A DNA stretch of 17,476 nt from Arthrobacter sp. (GTDB lineage Bacteria; Actinomycetota; Actinomycetes; Actinomycetales; Micrococcaceae), in assembly GCA_025464925.1 (NCBI GenBank), contig JAODMS010000130.1:1-17476 (forward strand), in the 5' to 3' direction. Below, one piece after another: positions 8,412-16,666 of the stretch. Numbering within the stretch: position 1 is the stretch's first letter; the number at the start of each line of letters is the position of its first letter. The notes beneath the pieces are model-generated. The model did no database searches and was not told the origin of the DNA. It was given only the letters and a program-made list of their open reading frames with translations. A program made the position numbers and the translations under genes.

Positions 8412-9050
8412 ATGATGACTCGTAGGCTCTTCCAGCTCCTGATCGGCCTCGCCATGTACGGCGTATCTTTGGCGGTGTTCATCCGGGCGGGGCTCGGACT
8501 GGATCCATGGGATGTCTTCCACCAGGGACTGGCTGGCAAGACCGGCCTGAGCATCGGCACCGTGGTGGTGATCGTCAGCTTCCTGGTGCTGCTCCTGTGG
8601 ATTCCGCTCCGGCAGCGGCCGGGCTTCGGCACACTGTGCAACGCCGTGCTGGTGGGGGTCTTCGCGGACATCGGCCTGGCGCTGATCCCGGAGTTTTCAC
8701 ACCTTGGCGGGCAGATCGGCATGCTCGCGGGAGCGGTGCTGCTCAACGCCGTCGCTTCTGCCTGCTACATCGGCGCCCGTTTCGGCCCCGGTGCGCGGGA
8801 CGGCTTGATGACCGGCCTGGCCCGGCGCACGGGATGGTCGGTGCGGACATCCCGGACCGGCATCGAAGTGGTGGTGCTGGGGGCCGGCTGGCTGCTGGGC
8901 GGCTCCGTCGGCGTCGGAACAGTGCTGTACGCGCTGGCCATCGGCCCGCTGGTGCAGCTCCTGCTCCCGCGCTTCACCGTCCCGGAGGTCCGGACACCGG
9001 ACGTGGCCGAGGTCCGCAATGCGGCCGCGGCGGCCGCACCGGCTCCTTGA
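8412..9050 (+). CDS. yczE: YczE/YyaS/YitT-type integral membrane protein
   Basis: Polytopic membrane protein of 212 aa with no known reaction. It opens with MMTRRLFQLLIGLAMYGVSL and the family-typical IRAGLGLDPWDVFHQGLA, followed by about five hydrophobic segments; a conserved-looking GARFGPGARDGLMTGLARR loop lies in the middle. The tail (about 190-212) is Ala-rich and soluble. Genes of this family are regularly found beside a divergent MocR regulator of the YczR type, as here, and a role in transport of a PLP-related or small-molecule effector has been proposed but not shown. The start at 8412 is chosen by its GGGAGG site rather than 8376. It converges on the Nei2 gene, with a 102-base gap containing only weak GC-rich stems. 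Confidence 0.85.
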   Translation: MMTRRLFQLLIGLAMYGVSLAVFIRAGLGLDPWDVFHQGLAGKTGLSIGTVVVIVSFLVLLLWIPLRQRPGFGTLCNAVLVGVFADIGLALIPEFSHLGGQIGMLAGAVLLNAVASACYIGARFGPGARDGLMTGLARRTGWSVRTSRTGIEVVVLGAGWLLGGSVGVGTVLYALAIGPLVQLLLPRFTVPEVRTPDVAEVRNAAAAAAPAP

Positions 9051-9152
9051 GGGCACCGGCCCGCTCTGGCGGCCCGTAATTTCCCCGGCGGCATCGGAAT
9101 CCGGGCGTCACGCGGCAACCCGGGCCCCGGCGGGAAAACCGCGCGTCAGAAG

Positions 9153-9995
9153 TCAGCGCTTGGCGGCCGGAAACGGCTGGCACGCGGGGCAGTAGTAAAT
9201 GTCCCGCTCCTCCGTCCCGGTGCCGTTGGCGAGGACGCCGCGGCGTACCGGGGTTCCGCATTTGAGGCACGGCTGGTGCTCGCGGCGGTAGACCCAGTAG
9301 CCGGGCCGCCCGGCCGTCCGGCCCACGGGCACGCCGCGGGCATTGAGCACGGTGGTCCGCCGGCCGGGGCCTAGATTGGCTTCCAGCAGGACTTTTGCGT
9401 CCATGATCAGGGCGGGCAGATCGGCGACCGCGGAGACAGGCAAGGCTGGGTGGAGCCCCGAAAGGAAGCATGCCTCGCAGCGGTAGATGTTGCCTATTCC
9501 TGCGAGATTCCGCTGGTCCAGCAGGGCCACGCCGATCGGAACATCGGGGGCGGCCCGTATCCGCTGTTCGGCTTCGGCCAGGTTCCAGTCGGGGCCCAGC
9601 AGGTCCGGGCCCAGGTGCCCCACAACCGAATCTTCGTCGGCGGTGCGGACGACTTCCAGGATTCCCAGCGAGAACCCGACGGCGTCTGCCGCCGCCGTCC
9701 TCAGGACGCAGCGGGCGGTGAACCCGGGCTTCCGCCAGCGGCCTCCCGGCGGGTAGACCTGCCAGGTCCCTTCCATCTTCAGGTGCGAGTGGATGGTCAG
9801 CCGGTCCTGTTCCGCCGGGCCCTGGACCCGCATGAGCAGGTGTTTGCCGCGGGCGAGCACCTCATTCACGGTCCAGCCGCCGAGCTGGAGCGTGGCGAAG
9901 CGCGGCACCCTGAAGTCGGAAGAGATGAGTTGCTGGCCGGCGAGAGCGGCGTGAAGCTGGGCGGCGGCGCGCCAGACAGAGTCGCCCTCAGGCAC
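9153..9995 (-). CDS. nei2: Nei2-type DNA glycosylase/AP lyase (Fpg/Nei family)
   Basis: Base-excision repair enzyme that removes oxidised bases and cuts the resulting abasic site. The N-terminus reads (M)PEGDSVWRAAAQLHAAL: Pro2 is the nucleophile and Glu3 the general acid of the family, which fixes the GTG at 9995 as the start. IHSHLKMEGTW is the conserved beta-strand block. The helix-two-turn-helix is LLDQRNLAGIGNIYRCEACF, and a C-terminal zinc finger is formed by CLKCG and YYCPACQ (about 245-275). Length 280 aa is normal. The GTG overlaps the lhr stop by 8 bases (GTGCCTGA), so translation is coupled to lhr; AAAGGA lies about 11 bases upstream. The lhr-nei pairing also occurs in mycobacteria (Rv3296-Rv3297), pointing to a shared repair role. 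Confidence 0.95.
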   Translation of the reverse strand: MPEGDSVWRAAAQLHAALAGQQLISSDFRVPRFATLQLGGWTVNEVLARGKHLLMRVQGPAEQDRLTIHSHLKMEGTWQVYPPGGRWRKPGFTARCVLRTAAADAVGFSLGILEVVRTADEDSVVGHLGPDLLGPDWNLAEAEQRIRAAPDVPIGVALLDQRNLAGIGNIYRCEACFLSGLHPALPVSAVADLPALIMDAKVLLEANLGPGRRTTVLNARGVPVGRTAGRPGYWVYRREHQPCLKCGTPVRRGVLANGTGTEERDIYYCPACQPFPAAKR

Positions 9996-12900
9996 GGATT
10001 CTCAGTCCTTTCGGGGTGGAGTAGGCACCGGCATGGGCCAGGGCTGCGGCGACGGGCGTGTCCAGGATGCCGTGGCCGTTGACCTTTTCCATGATCAGCT
10101 TGTCCATGGCTCCGCGGGTCACGACGCCGACGAGGGCGGCGCCGGCCGCGGCCAGGATGTCGGCATCGTCGCTGAACGCCAGCAGGGTCTTGCCGCCGCG
10201 TTCCACGTAGAGGACCAGGGCGCCGTCGACCAGCACCACCAGTGCCCCGGCCTTCCGGCCCGGCCGGTGGCCGGTTCCGGCTTCGACGTTGAGGGCCGGC
10301 CAGGGCTGGGCGGCGCCGTACGGGTTGGCGGGGTCCGTCGCGGCGAGGGCCAGCGCGACGGGCTCGGGTTTGCTGAGTTGGGTGTCCTCCGCGAAGGACC
10401 GCAGCCGGTCCACTGTGGCCGGCACGGCAAACTGGGCGGCGCCGAGGTGCTCGATGAAGTAGCCCCGGCGGCACCGGCCAGCCTCTTCCAGCCGGGCGAG
10501 CACTTTGTACATCAGGCCGAAACCGCCCAGGATGTTTTCCGCCATGACCGATCCGCGGGTGACCACGCCGTACCGGTCCAGCAGGAGTTCCGCGGTGGCC
10601 CGGGCGTGGATGGTGGCATCCAGTTCGGGTTCAGGGAGGGCGGACCAGCGGCCTGCGGCCAGCGGGGGAGTGGGAGCCGCGCCGGTGACGGAGCCGTACC
10701 GGCCGCCGGTCAGCCCGGGGGACCCGAGCAAACCGGTCCCGTGGCTGCGTCCCAGCCGACTCAACCGGGGGGCACGGGCACGCGGCGCGCGGGCGACCTG
10801 ACGGTGCGCGGTGTGGCCGCCGGCAATCATTGCCCGGACCGGTGCGAAGGTGTCACCCGTGATCCGGCCCGCCCAGGCGAGGTCCCAGAGCGCGGAGACG
10901 ACGTCCTGGTCGCTAAGCACCGAGTCCATGCCGCCGGCGACGTCGGTGAGCTGTCGGAAGAAGTAACCGCCGCCGTTGTTGCGCAGGTGGTCCAGCAGCC
11001 GCTGCTGCGCGTCGCCGGGCTCGAAGTCGATGGCCGGGTTTAGGGTCAGCTCGGCCGAATCGGCCAGATGCAGGCTGAGCCAGCCGTCGTTGCCGGGGAG
11101 CGCGCCCGCGCCGGACCAGAGCACTTCGCCGGCAGCCATGAGCTCATCGAGCATGGCGGGCTGGTAGTCGGTCACCCGGCTGGCGAGGATCAGCGGTTCC
11201 CACGCGGAGGCGGGAATGGGCACACCGGACAGCTGGTCGACGGCCGTGATGATCCCGTCCAGTCCGCGCAGCGCCGACTGTCCGCGCTTGCCCGGGACGC
11301 GGACGTTCTGCCAGGCCGGCAGGAAGCGGCCATACGCGGCGGCATCCACGGGCTCGACCTCGGCACGCAGTGCGGCGAGCGAGCGGCGGCGGAGTTTGCG
11401 CAGGACTTCGGCATCGCACCATTCACTGGCCCCGGCCAGGGACGGGACTGCGGGGGCGGCGGCTTGCGTCATGTTGGCGGCGCCGGCGACCGCATCGCCG
11501 TCATCGGCCTCGGCTTCGGGCACTGGTGCTGGCGGGGGTGAGGCGTGCGGGCGGAATTCGCCTTCCACCACGCGGCCGTCGGCGGCGAGCCGCTTCAGCG
11601 CAGTGCCGACGACGGCGACGCCCAGCCCCAGCCGGGCAGCCGCTTCGGCCGAGGTGAAGGGGCCGTGGGTGCGGGCGTAGCGGGAGACCAGATCACCCAA
11701 GGGATCCGCGACCGGTTCGATGAAGGCCAGCGGCACGCCCATCGGCAAGGGCACGCCGAGGGCATCCCTCAGGCGGGCGGCGTCCTCCACGGCCGCGTAA
11801 CGTTCGACGCCGCCGATGTTGACCTTGATGGCCCGGTGGGCGCGTTGCAGGGCCGCGAGGTGAGCGGCGGCGGCCGCGGCCGGAGCCTCCGGCGGGCTCG
11901 CGACAGGCTCGGCCAGCGGGAAAGGTCCCGCAACCGCCTCGGCGACCGCGGTTCCGGGCTCCGCCGGGACGGGCTGCACCACGGGCTCCAGCCGGGCCGC
12001 CACTTCCTCCGGTGTGAGCGGTCCCAGGAGGCGGAGCAGGTCCGCGACGCCCTCCAGGCCGCGCGCCTTCCGGTCCGGTGCCAGTCGCTGCAGCTCCTGT
12101 TCCGTGGCGTCGATGACCTTCGCATCGAGCAGTTCCCGCAGTTCCACCCGGCCCAGGAGCTCATTGAGCAGGGTTGAATCCAGCGCGAGCGCCGCAGCCC
12201 GGCGCTCGGCCAGCGGGGAATCACCCTCATAAAGGAATTGAGCCACGTAGCCGAACAGCAGGGACTTGGCGAACGGTGAGGGCTGCTGGGTGGTGGTCTG
12301 CACGATCCGCAATTCGCGCCGTTCCACGGAGGCCGCGATATCTTTTAGCGCCGGAAGATCGTAGACGTCCTGCAGGCACTCGCGCACGGTTTCCAGCACG
12401 ATCGGGAAGGTGGGGTATTTCCGGGCGACATCCAGCAGCTGGGCGGAGCGTTGGCGCTGCTGCCACAGGGGCTGGCGTTTTCCGGGGGTCTGGCGGGGCA
12501 GGAGCAACGCGCGGGCGGCGCACTCCCGGAAGCGGGAGGCGAACAGGGCGCTGCCTCCGACTTCGGCCGTCACGATCTGTTCCAGTTCCTCGGGGTCGAA
12601 CAGGAACAGCTCGGCACCGGGAGGCTCGTCTTCCATCATGGGGACCCGCAGCACGATGCCGTCGTCGGCTGCCATGGCGGAGCCGTCCATCCCATAGCGC
12701 TGGTGCAGGCGCTGCCCCACGGCGAGGGCCCAGGGCGCGTGTACCGGCATGCCGAACGGGCTGTGCAGGACCACCCGCCAGTCGCCGAGTTCGTCGTGGA
12801 AGCGCTCCACCACGAGGGTCGTGTCGCTTGGGACCACTTCGGTGGCAAGCTTCTGTTCCGTGAGGTACTGGATCAGGTTGTTGGCGGCAAAGTCGTCCAG

Positions 12901-15057
12901 GCCGCTGGCCTTGACGCGTTCTGTGGCGGGGCCGACGTCGGACGCGGAAAGTTCGCGCACGAACGCGCCGAGGGCGCGGCCCAGATCCACCGGCCGGCCG
13001 AGGGAATCGCCCTTCCAGAACGGGAGCTTGCCGGGCTGGCCGAAGGCGGGGGACACCAGGACCCGGTCGTGGGTGATGTCCTCGATCTTCCAGCTGGTCG
13101 CGCCGAGGGCGAAAACGTCTCCCACGCGGGACTCATAGACCATTTCCTCGTCGAGTTCACCGACGCGGCGCCCGCCCTTGGCAGCGGCAGCTGCGGGGCT
13201 GGCAGCCCGGCCGTCACCGTCGGAACGGCCCGACCCTGCGGTGCCTTCCACTTCGGTGCCGATGATGTACACGCCGAACAGCCCGCGGTCCGGGATGGTC
13301 CCTCCGGAGGTGACGGCCAGCCGCTGCGCCCCCGGACGCCCTTCGATGGTGCCGGCATTGCGGTCCCAGATGATCCGGGGCCGCAATTCCGCGAACTCGT
13401 CGGAGGGGTAGCGGCCGGCGAGCAGGTCCAGGGTGGCCTCGAAGGCAGAACGGGGGAGCGAAGCGAAGGGCGCGGACCGCCGGATCGTGGAAAACCATTC
13501 CTCCACGTCGATGGCGCCCAGTGCGGTGGCCGCGACGGTCTGCTGGGCCAGGATGTCCAACGGGTTGGCCGGGACGCTGAGCCGCTCGATCTTGCCGCCG
13601 AGCATCCGTTCCACCGTGATGGCCGTGTGTACGAGGTCCGCCCGGTGCTTGGGAAACAGCACGCCCTGGGAGATCTCGCCGACCTGGTGTCCGGCGCGCC
13701 CCACACGCTGCAGGCCGCTGGCCACCGACGGTGGGGATTCGACCTGCACGACCAGGTCCACCGCGCCCATGTCGATCCCCAGCTCCAGCGAGGAGGTGGC
13801 CACCACGCAGCGCAGCCGGCCGGATTTCAGGTCATCCTCGATCAGGGCGCGCTGGTCTTTGGACACGGAACCGTGGTGGGCCCGGGCCAGCACCGGATCG
13901 GCACCGGCGGTACTTCCGGCCTGGGCCATCATGTGCGCCGGCGTCGCCGTGGACACGGGGGTCGACGGCGCGCCGCCAGGCTGTGCGCCGGGCAGCGATT
14001 CGGACGGCGCGGCGTCCCAGCCGCCGCCGACAGCCACCAACTGGCGCTCAGCATGGATCTCATTCAGGCGGGCGGTCAGCCGTTCGGCCAGCCGGCGGGA
14101 GTTCGCGAACACGATGGTGGACTGGTTGGCCAGCACCAGGTCCACGATCTTCTCCTCCACATGCGGCCAGATGGACGCCTGCGGCTGCAGCCCGGAAGCC
14201 GGGGCGGAGTCGAACCCCCCGGCGGCGCCCTGGAGATCGGACATGTCCTCGACCGGGACCGAGACGGTCAGGTCCCAGTTCTTCCGCGACGGCGGGGCCA
14301 CGATTTCCACCGGTGCGGACCCGGCCAGGAACTGCGCGACGAGTTCCTTCGGCTCCACGGTGGCCGAAAGGCCGATCCGCTGGGCGGGTTTGGGTAGCAG
14401 CGCGTCCAGGCGTTCCAGGGATACCGCGAGATGTGCACCGCGTTTGCTGCCGGCCACGGCGTGGACCTCGTCCACGATGATGGTGTCCACCTCGCTCAAT
14501 GTCTCCCGTGCCTTGGACGTCAGCATCAGGAACAGCGATTCGGGGGTGGTGATGAGGATGTCGGGCGGGTGGCTGAGCAGCGAGCGGCGGTCCGCGGTCG
14601 TTGTGTCCCCGGAGCGGACCCCCACAGTGATCAGCGGTGCAGGCAGTCCAAGGCGTTTGGCGGTCTGGGTGATCCCGATCAGCGGGGCGCGGAGGTTGCG
14701 TTCAACGTCTACGCCCAGCGCCTTGAGCGGGGAGATATAGAGCACGCGGGTTTTTCGCTTGGGCGCCTTCCTGCGGGTGCCCTTTCCTGTTGCTGTGCCC
14801 AGGCCCGGCAGTTCCTCGGGCTCGGCGGGGGATGAGGCCAGCAGCCGGTCCAGCGCCCAGAGGAAGGCAGCGAGCGTCTTGCCCGAGCCGGTAGGGGCGA
14901 CCACGAGGGCATGTGAGCCGGAGGAGATGGCGTTCCAGGCGCCGTTCTGGGCCGGGGTGGGCGCCGAAAAAGCGCCCAGGAACCAGTCCCGGGTCGGCCG
15001 GCTGAACCGGTCCATGGCGTCGGCCGCAAGTGTGCCGGCGAGCTGCTGCCCCTTCAT
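9988..15057 (-). CDS. lhr: Lhr, large superfamily 2 ATP-dependent DNA helicase
   Basis: Single-strand-DNA-dependent ATPase and 3'-5' helicase of 1689 aa, slightly longer than the about 1500 aa usual for Lhr. Helicase motifs in order: Q-motif PTPAQNGAW (Gln37), Walker A APTGSGKT (54-61), PLKALGVDV, TTPESLF, the DEVH box (196-199), GLSATV, and motif VI QRVGRAGH (450-457). The winged-helix and Lhr-specific domains follow to about 870, and a long C-terminal region ends in the Lhr-CTD. Extra length comes from low-complexity linkers: Gly/Ala/Pro near 345-390, Gly/Ala near 620, acidic/Pro-rich near 1210, and Arg/Gly-rich near 1440-1480. E. coli Lhr has been reported to carry uracil-glycosylase activity in its C-terminal region. 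The ATG at 15057 is preceded by GGAGGA and by a PafBC-type promoter; nei2 overlaps its end. Confidence 0.97.
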   Translation of the reverse strand: MKGQQLAGTLAADAMDRFSRPTRDWFLGAFSAPTPAQNGAWNAISSGSHALVVAPTGSGKTLAAFLWALDRLLASSPAEPEELPGLGTATGKGTRRKAPKRKTRVLYISPLKALGVDVERNLRAPLIGITQTAKRLGLPAPLITVGVRSGDTTTADRRSLLSHPPDILITTPESLFLMLTSKARETLSEVDTIIVDEVHAVAGSKRGAHLAVSLERLDALLPKPAQRIGLSATVEPKELVAQFLAGSAPVEIVAPPSRKNWDLTVSVPVEDMSDLQGAAGGFDSAPASGLQPQASIWPHVEEKIVDLVLANQSTIVFANSRRLAERLTARLNEIHAERQLVAVGGGWDAAPSESLPGAQPGGAPSTPVSTATPAHMMAQAGSTAGADPVLARAHHGSVSKDQRALIEDDLKSGRLRCVVATSSLELGIDMGAVDLVVQVESPPSVASGLQRVGRAGHQVGEISQGVLFPKHRADLVHTAITVERMLGGKIERLSVPANPLDILAQQTVAATALGAIDVEEWFSTIRRSAPFASLPRSAFEATLDLLAGRYPSDEFAELRPRIIWDRNAGTIEGRPGAQRLAVTSGGTIPDRGLFGVYIIGTEVEGTAGSGRSDGDGRAASPAAAAAKGGRRVGELDEEMVYESRVGDVFALGATSWKIEDITHDRVLVSPAFGQPGKLPFWKGDSLGRPVDLGRALGAFVRELSASDVGPATERVKASGLDDFAANNLIQYLTEQKLATEVVPSDTTLVVERFHDELGDWRVVLHSPFGMPVHAPWALAVGQRLHQRYGMDGSAMAADDGIVLRVPMMEDEPPGAELFLFDPEELEQIVTAEVGGSALFASRFRECAARALLLPRQTPGKRQPLWQQRQRSAQLLDVARKYPTFPIVLETVRECLQDVYDLPALKDIAASVERRELRIVQTTTQQPSPFAKSLLFGYVAQFLYEGDSPLAERRAAALALDSTLLNELLGRVELRELLDAKVIDATEQELQRLAPDRKARGLEGVADLLRLLGPLTPEEVAARLEPVVQPVPAEPGTAVAEAVAGPFPLAEPVASPPEAPAAAAAAHLAALQRAHRAIKVNIGGVERYAAVEDAARLRDALGVPLPMGVPLAFIEPVADPLGDLVSRYARTHGPFTSAEAAARLGLGVAVVGTALKRLAADGRVVEGEFRPHASPPPAPVPEAEADDGDAVAGAANMTQAAAPAVPSLAGASEWCDAEVLRKLRRRSLAALRAEVEPVDAAAYGRFLPAWQNVRVPGKRGQSALRGLDGIITAVDQLSGVPIPASAWEPLILASRVTDYQPAMLDELMAAGEVLWSGAGALPGNDGWLSLHLADSAELTLNPAIDFEPGDAQQRLLDHLRNNGGGYFFRQLTDVAGGMDSVLSDQDVVSALWDLAWAGRITGDTFAPVRAMIAGGHTAHRQVARAPRARAPRLSRLGRSHGTGLLGSPGLTGGRYGSVTGAAPTPPLAAGRWSALPEPELDATIHARATAELLLDRYGVVTRGSVMAENILGGFGLMYKVLARLEEAGRCRRGYFIEHLGAAQFAVPATVDRLRSFAEDTQLSKPEPVALALAATDPANPYGAAQPWPALNVEAGTGHRPGRKAGALVVLVDGALVLYVERGGKTLLAFSDDADILAAAGAALVGVVTRGAMDKLIMEKVNGHGILDTPVAAALAHAGAYSTPKGLRIRA

Positions 15058-15063
15058 TCCTCC

Positions 15064-15086
15064 ATCATGCCCTACGGCACCGACAG
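15064..15086 (-). promoter_or_regulatory. RecA-NDp/PafBC-type DNA-damage promoter of lhr-nei2
   Basis: On the minus strand CTGTCGGTG (15086-15078), exactly 8 bases, then CATGAT (15069-15064). The RecA-NDp motif read by PafBC in actinobacteria is TTGTCRGTG-N8-TANNNT, so the upstream part matches at 8 of 9 positions, the spacing is exact, and the -10 differs only at its first base. Six bases later comes the lhr ATG, so the transcript would be leaderless. Confidence 0.6.
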
Positions 15087-15187
15087 TATCCGGCGGGCGG
15101 CATCCCCAGCAGGATCGGGCCGCTCCGCGCGGTGGGGCCGGTGGCAGGCTGTGGTGACGGGTGCCGGCCGGACCCGGCTGGATGGAT

Positions 15188-15835
15188 CTACTTGGCCTGG
15201 AAAGCGCCGATGGTCAGCAGGTTGATGCCGGTGTTGCTGCACGCATCCCGGGGATCCGCGATAAACAGGGAGGCGGTGTCTTCCGGCGGGTAGATGCGGA
15301 AGCCGGCCGCGGGGGTCCGGGCGCAGTCGGGGTAGTTGGAGGCCTGCGTGTAGCGCAGCGTCGCGGTGCCGGCCTTGCCAGGCGCCAGCAGCACGTCGGC
15401 CACGGGGGTGGAGTCGTCCCGGGTAGCGGCGGCGCCGATCGGATCACCGGTGGCGTCGGCGGTCAGGGAAACCCCGGCGTAGCCCCTAAGCAGGCACGGT
15501 CCGGCGCCGGAGTTGGTCAGGATCAGCTGCAGGTACACGCTGCCGGCCGCGCCGCCGCCGGCAGAATCCGTGGCGGCGGTCAGGTTGGCGGCCTTGCACA
15601 GGGCGGGTCCGGCCTGGGGCGCTGGCGGCAAGGGGGAAGCAGCCGAGGGTTCCGGTGTCGGGGTTCCCGCGGACGAGGGGGCGGTTGCGCCTTGCGAGGA
15701 CGGCCCGCTAGCCGAGGGGGAGGCTGGTCCGCTGGCAGCCGGGGCGGGGGAGGGGCCGCAGCCACTGAGCAGGAGCATTGCTGCGGCAGCAATGGTTGTC
15801 AGTGCCAGTGCGTTGGTGATTCGCTGAGCCGTCAT
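15188..15835 (-). CDS. DUF4232 lipoprotein, copy 1
   Basis: Secreted lipoprotein of 215 aa anchored on the outer face of the membrane. A signal peptide (MTAQRITNALALTTIAAAAM) ends in the lipobox LLSGC, giving a lipidated Cys near residue 26. A Pro/Ser/Ala-rich linker (about 27-78) precedes a DUF4232 beta-sandwich with LILTNSGAGPCLLRGYAGVS, VLLAPGKAG and a FRIYPPEDTA block; four Cys (LCKA, GPCL, PDCA, DACS) probably make two disulfides. The molecular role of DUF4232 is unknown. It is a paralog of the next gene, roughly two-thirds identical by eye. The ATG at 15835 has no ribosome site but sits 6 bases after a -10-like element, so the mRNA is probably leaderless. It stands 130 bases after the lhr start, in the same direction. 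Confidence 0.9.
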   Translation of the reverse strand: MTAQRITNALALTTIAAAAMLLLSGCGPSPAPAASGPASPSASGPSSQGATAPSSAGTPTPEPSAASPLPPAPQAGPALCKAANLTAATDSAGGGAAGSVYLQLILTNSGAGPCLLRGYAGVSLTADATGDPIGAAATRDDSTPVADVLLAPGKAGTATLRYTQASNYPDCARTPAAGFRIYPPEDTASLFIADPRDACSNTGINLLTIGAFQAK

Positions 15836-15841
15836 GGCAAC

Positions 15842-15870
15842 ACTCTCGCGCCCGCTATGGGCTTAGTCAA
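15842..15870 (-). promoter_or_regulatory. Leaderless promoter of lipoprotein copy 1
   Basis: TTGACT (15870-15865), 17-base spacer, GAGAGT (15847-15842), then 6 bases to the ATG. The element is conserved at the second copy although the surrounding spacer has diverged, which supports it being functional. Confidence 0.5.
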
Positions 15871-15928
15871 CGACGCCGCGTCGGCGCGGCCGGATTGATG
15901 CTCGGATTGTGATTCGGACATCGGCCAA

Positions 15929-15949
15929 GGTCAGCCACTTTTTGGGTAC
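15929..15949 (-). other. ycnI: Remnant of the ycnI 3' end
   Basis: The minus strand reads GTACCCAAAAAGTGGCTGAC, matching the true end of ycnI (GTTCCCAAAAAGTAGCTGAC at 16723-16704). The stop TAG has become TGG (15937-15935). It was carried along when the lipoprotein gene duplicated and has no coding role now. Confidence 0.7.
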
Positions 15950-15966
15950 TCTGGGAGGCCGTGGGA

Positions 15967-16605
15967 CTACTGGGCTTGGAAAGCGTCGATGGTCAGCAGG
16001 GCAATGCTTGGATTGGCGCAGGCGTCGCGCGGCTGGACGATAAACAGGGACGCGGTGTCTTCGGGTGGGTAGACCCTGAATCCGGCGGCCGGGGTCCGGG
16101 TGCAGTCGGGGTAGTTCCCGGCCTGGCTGTACTGCAGCGTCGCGGCGCCCGCCTGGCCAGGTGCGAGCAGCAGTTCCGCAATGGGGGAGGAGTAGTCAGG
16201 AGTCGCCGCGGCACCGATGGGTTCGCCGGTGGGGCCAGTGGTCAACGAGACTCCGGCGAAGCCCGTCAGCAGGCAGGGCCCGGCTCCTGCGTTGGTCAGG
16301 ATCAGCTTCATGCTGACGTTGCCGGCCGCGCCGCCGCCCGTGGAGTCGGTGGTCGCTGCCAGGCTGGCGGCCGTGCACCGCGGGGTACCGGCCGGAACGG
16401 GAGGCGGCGCGGAAGTCGACGTCGGCTGGGGAGTTTCCGTGCCGGGGGGTGCAGTGCTGTCCGAGGACGGCGTGCTCGCCGTGGCGGATGCCGGCCCGCT
16501 CGGCGTCGGGGATGGAGTGTTGCCGGACGCACAGCCGCTGAACAGGAGCGCGGCCGCTGCGGCGGCGGTGAGTGCCAGTCCGTTTTTGATTCGCTGAGCC
16601 GTCAT
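15967..16605 (-). CDS. DUF4232 lipoprotein, copy 2
   Basis: Secreted lipoprotein of 212 aa, paralog of the preceding downstream gene. Signal peptide MTAQRIKNGLALTAAAAAAL with lipobox LFSGC, then a Thr/Ser/Pro-rich linker, then DUF4232 with LILTNAGAGPCLLTGFAGVS, LLLAPGQAG, YPDCTRTPAAGFRVYPPEDT and the same four Cys as copy 1. The open frame extends back to 16698, but that part crosses the promoter and a hairpin and encodes no signal peptide; MTAQRI at 16605 matches the copy 1 start and is chosen. Conservation is highest in the folded domain and signal peptide and lowest in the linker, as expected if both copies are under selection. It lies about 100 bases after ycnI on the same strand, with its own promoter. 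Confidence 0.9.
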   Translation of the reverse strand: MTAQRIKNGLALTAAAAAALLFSGCASGNTPSPTPSGPASATASTPSSDSTAPPGTETPQPTSTSAPPPVPAGTPRCTAASLAATTDSTGGGAAGNVSMKLILTNAGAGPCLLTGFAGVSLTTGPTGEPIGAAATPDYSSPIAELLLAPGQAGAATLQYSQAGNYPDCTRTPAAGFRVYPPEDTASLFIVQPRDACANPSIALLTIDAFQAQ

Positions 16606-16611
16606 GGCACC

Positions 16612-16641
16612 ACTGTTGCCCCGTCCCGGTGGAGTAGTCAA
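16612..16641 (-). promoter_or_regulatory. Leaderless promoter of lipoprotein copy 2
   Basis: TTGACT (16641-16636), 18-base spacer, AACAGT (16617-16612), then 6 bases to the ATG at 16605. It corresponds to the element at 15842-15870 with one extra spacer base. Confidence 0.5.
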
Positions 16642-16666
16642 CGGGGCGACGGTGGCCTCTGCGCGA

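Larger units (their letters stand above)
15188..15949 (-). repeat. Tandem duplication unit, copy 1 (lipoprotein, promoter and ycnI tail remnant)
   Basis: About 760 bases matching 15967-16723 through coding sequence, promoter and the spacer upstream. Seventeen unmatched bases (15950-15966) separate the units. Copy 1 is the more decayed in its spacer. Confidence 0.75.

Noticed and set aside
9051..9152. Terminator between yczE and nei2
   Set aside because: Only short GC-rich stems such as CCCGGGCCCCGG and a half-preserved hairpin motif are present, and no T-run, so I could not support a terminator.
12451..14397. Long open frames on the plus strand opposite lhr (also 13433-14740, 10033-11043 and others)
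   Set aside because: They lie inside the clear Lhr coding sequence, have skewed compositions rich in Gly, Arg and His or Ser, and match no family; high GC makes long antisense frames common.
15058..15187. Terminator or small gene between lhr and lipoprotein copy 1
   Set aside because: Apart from the lhr promoter, only a tiny GCCGG-AC-CCGGC stem is seen and no frame with protein-like content.
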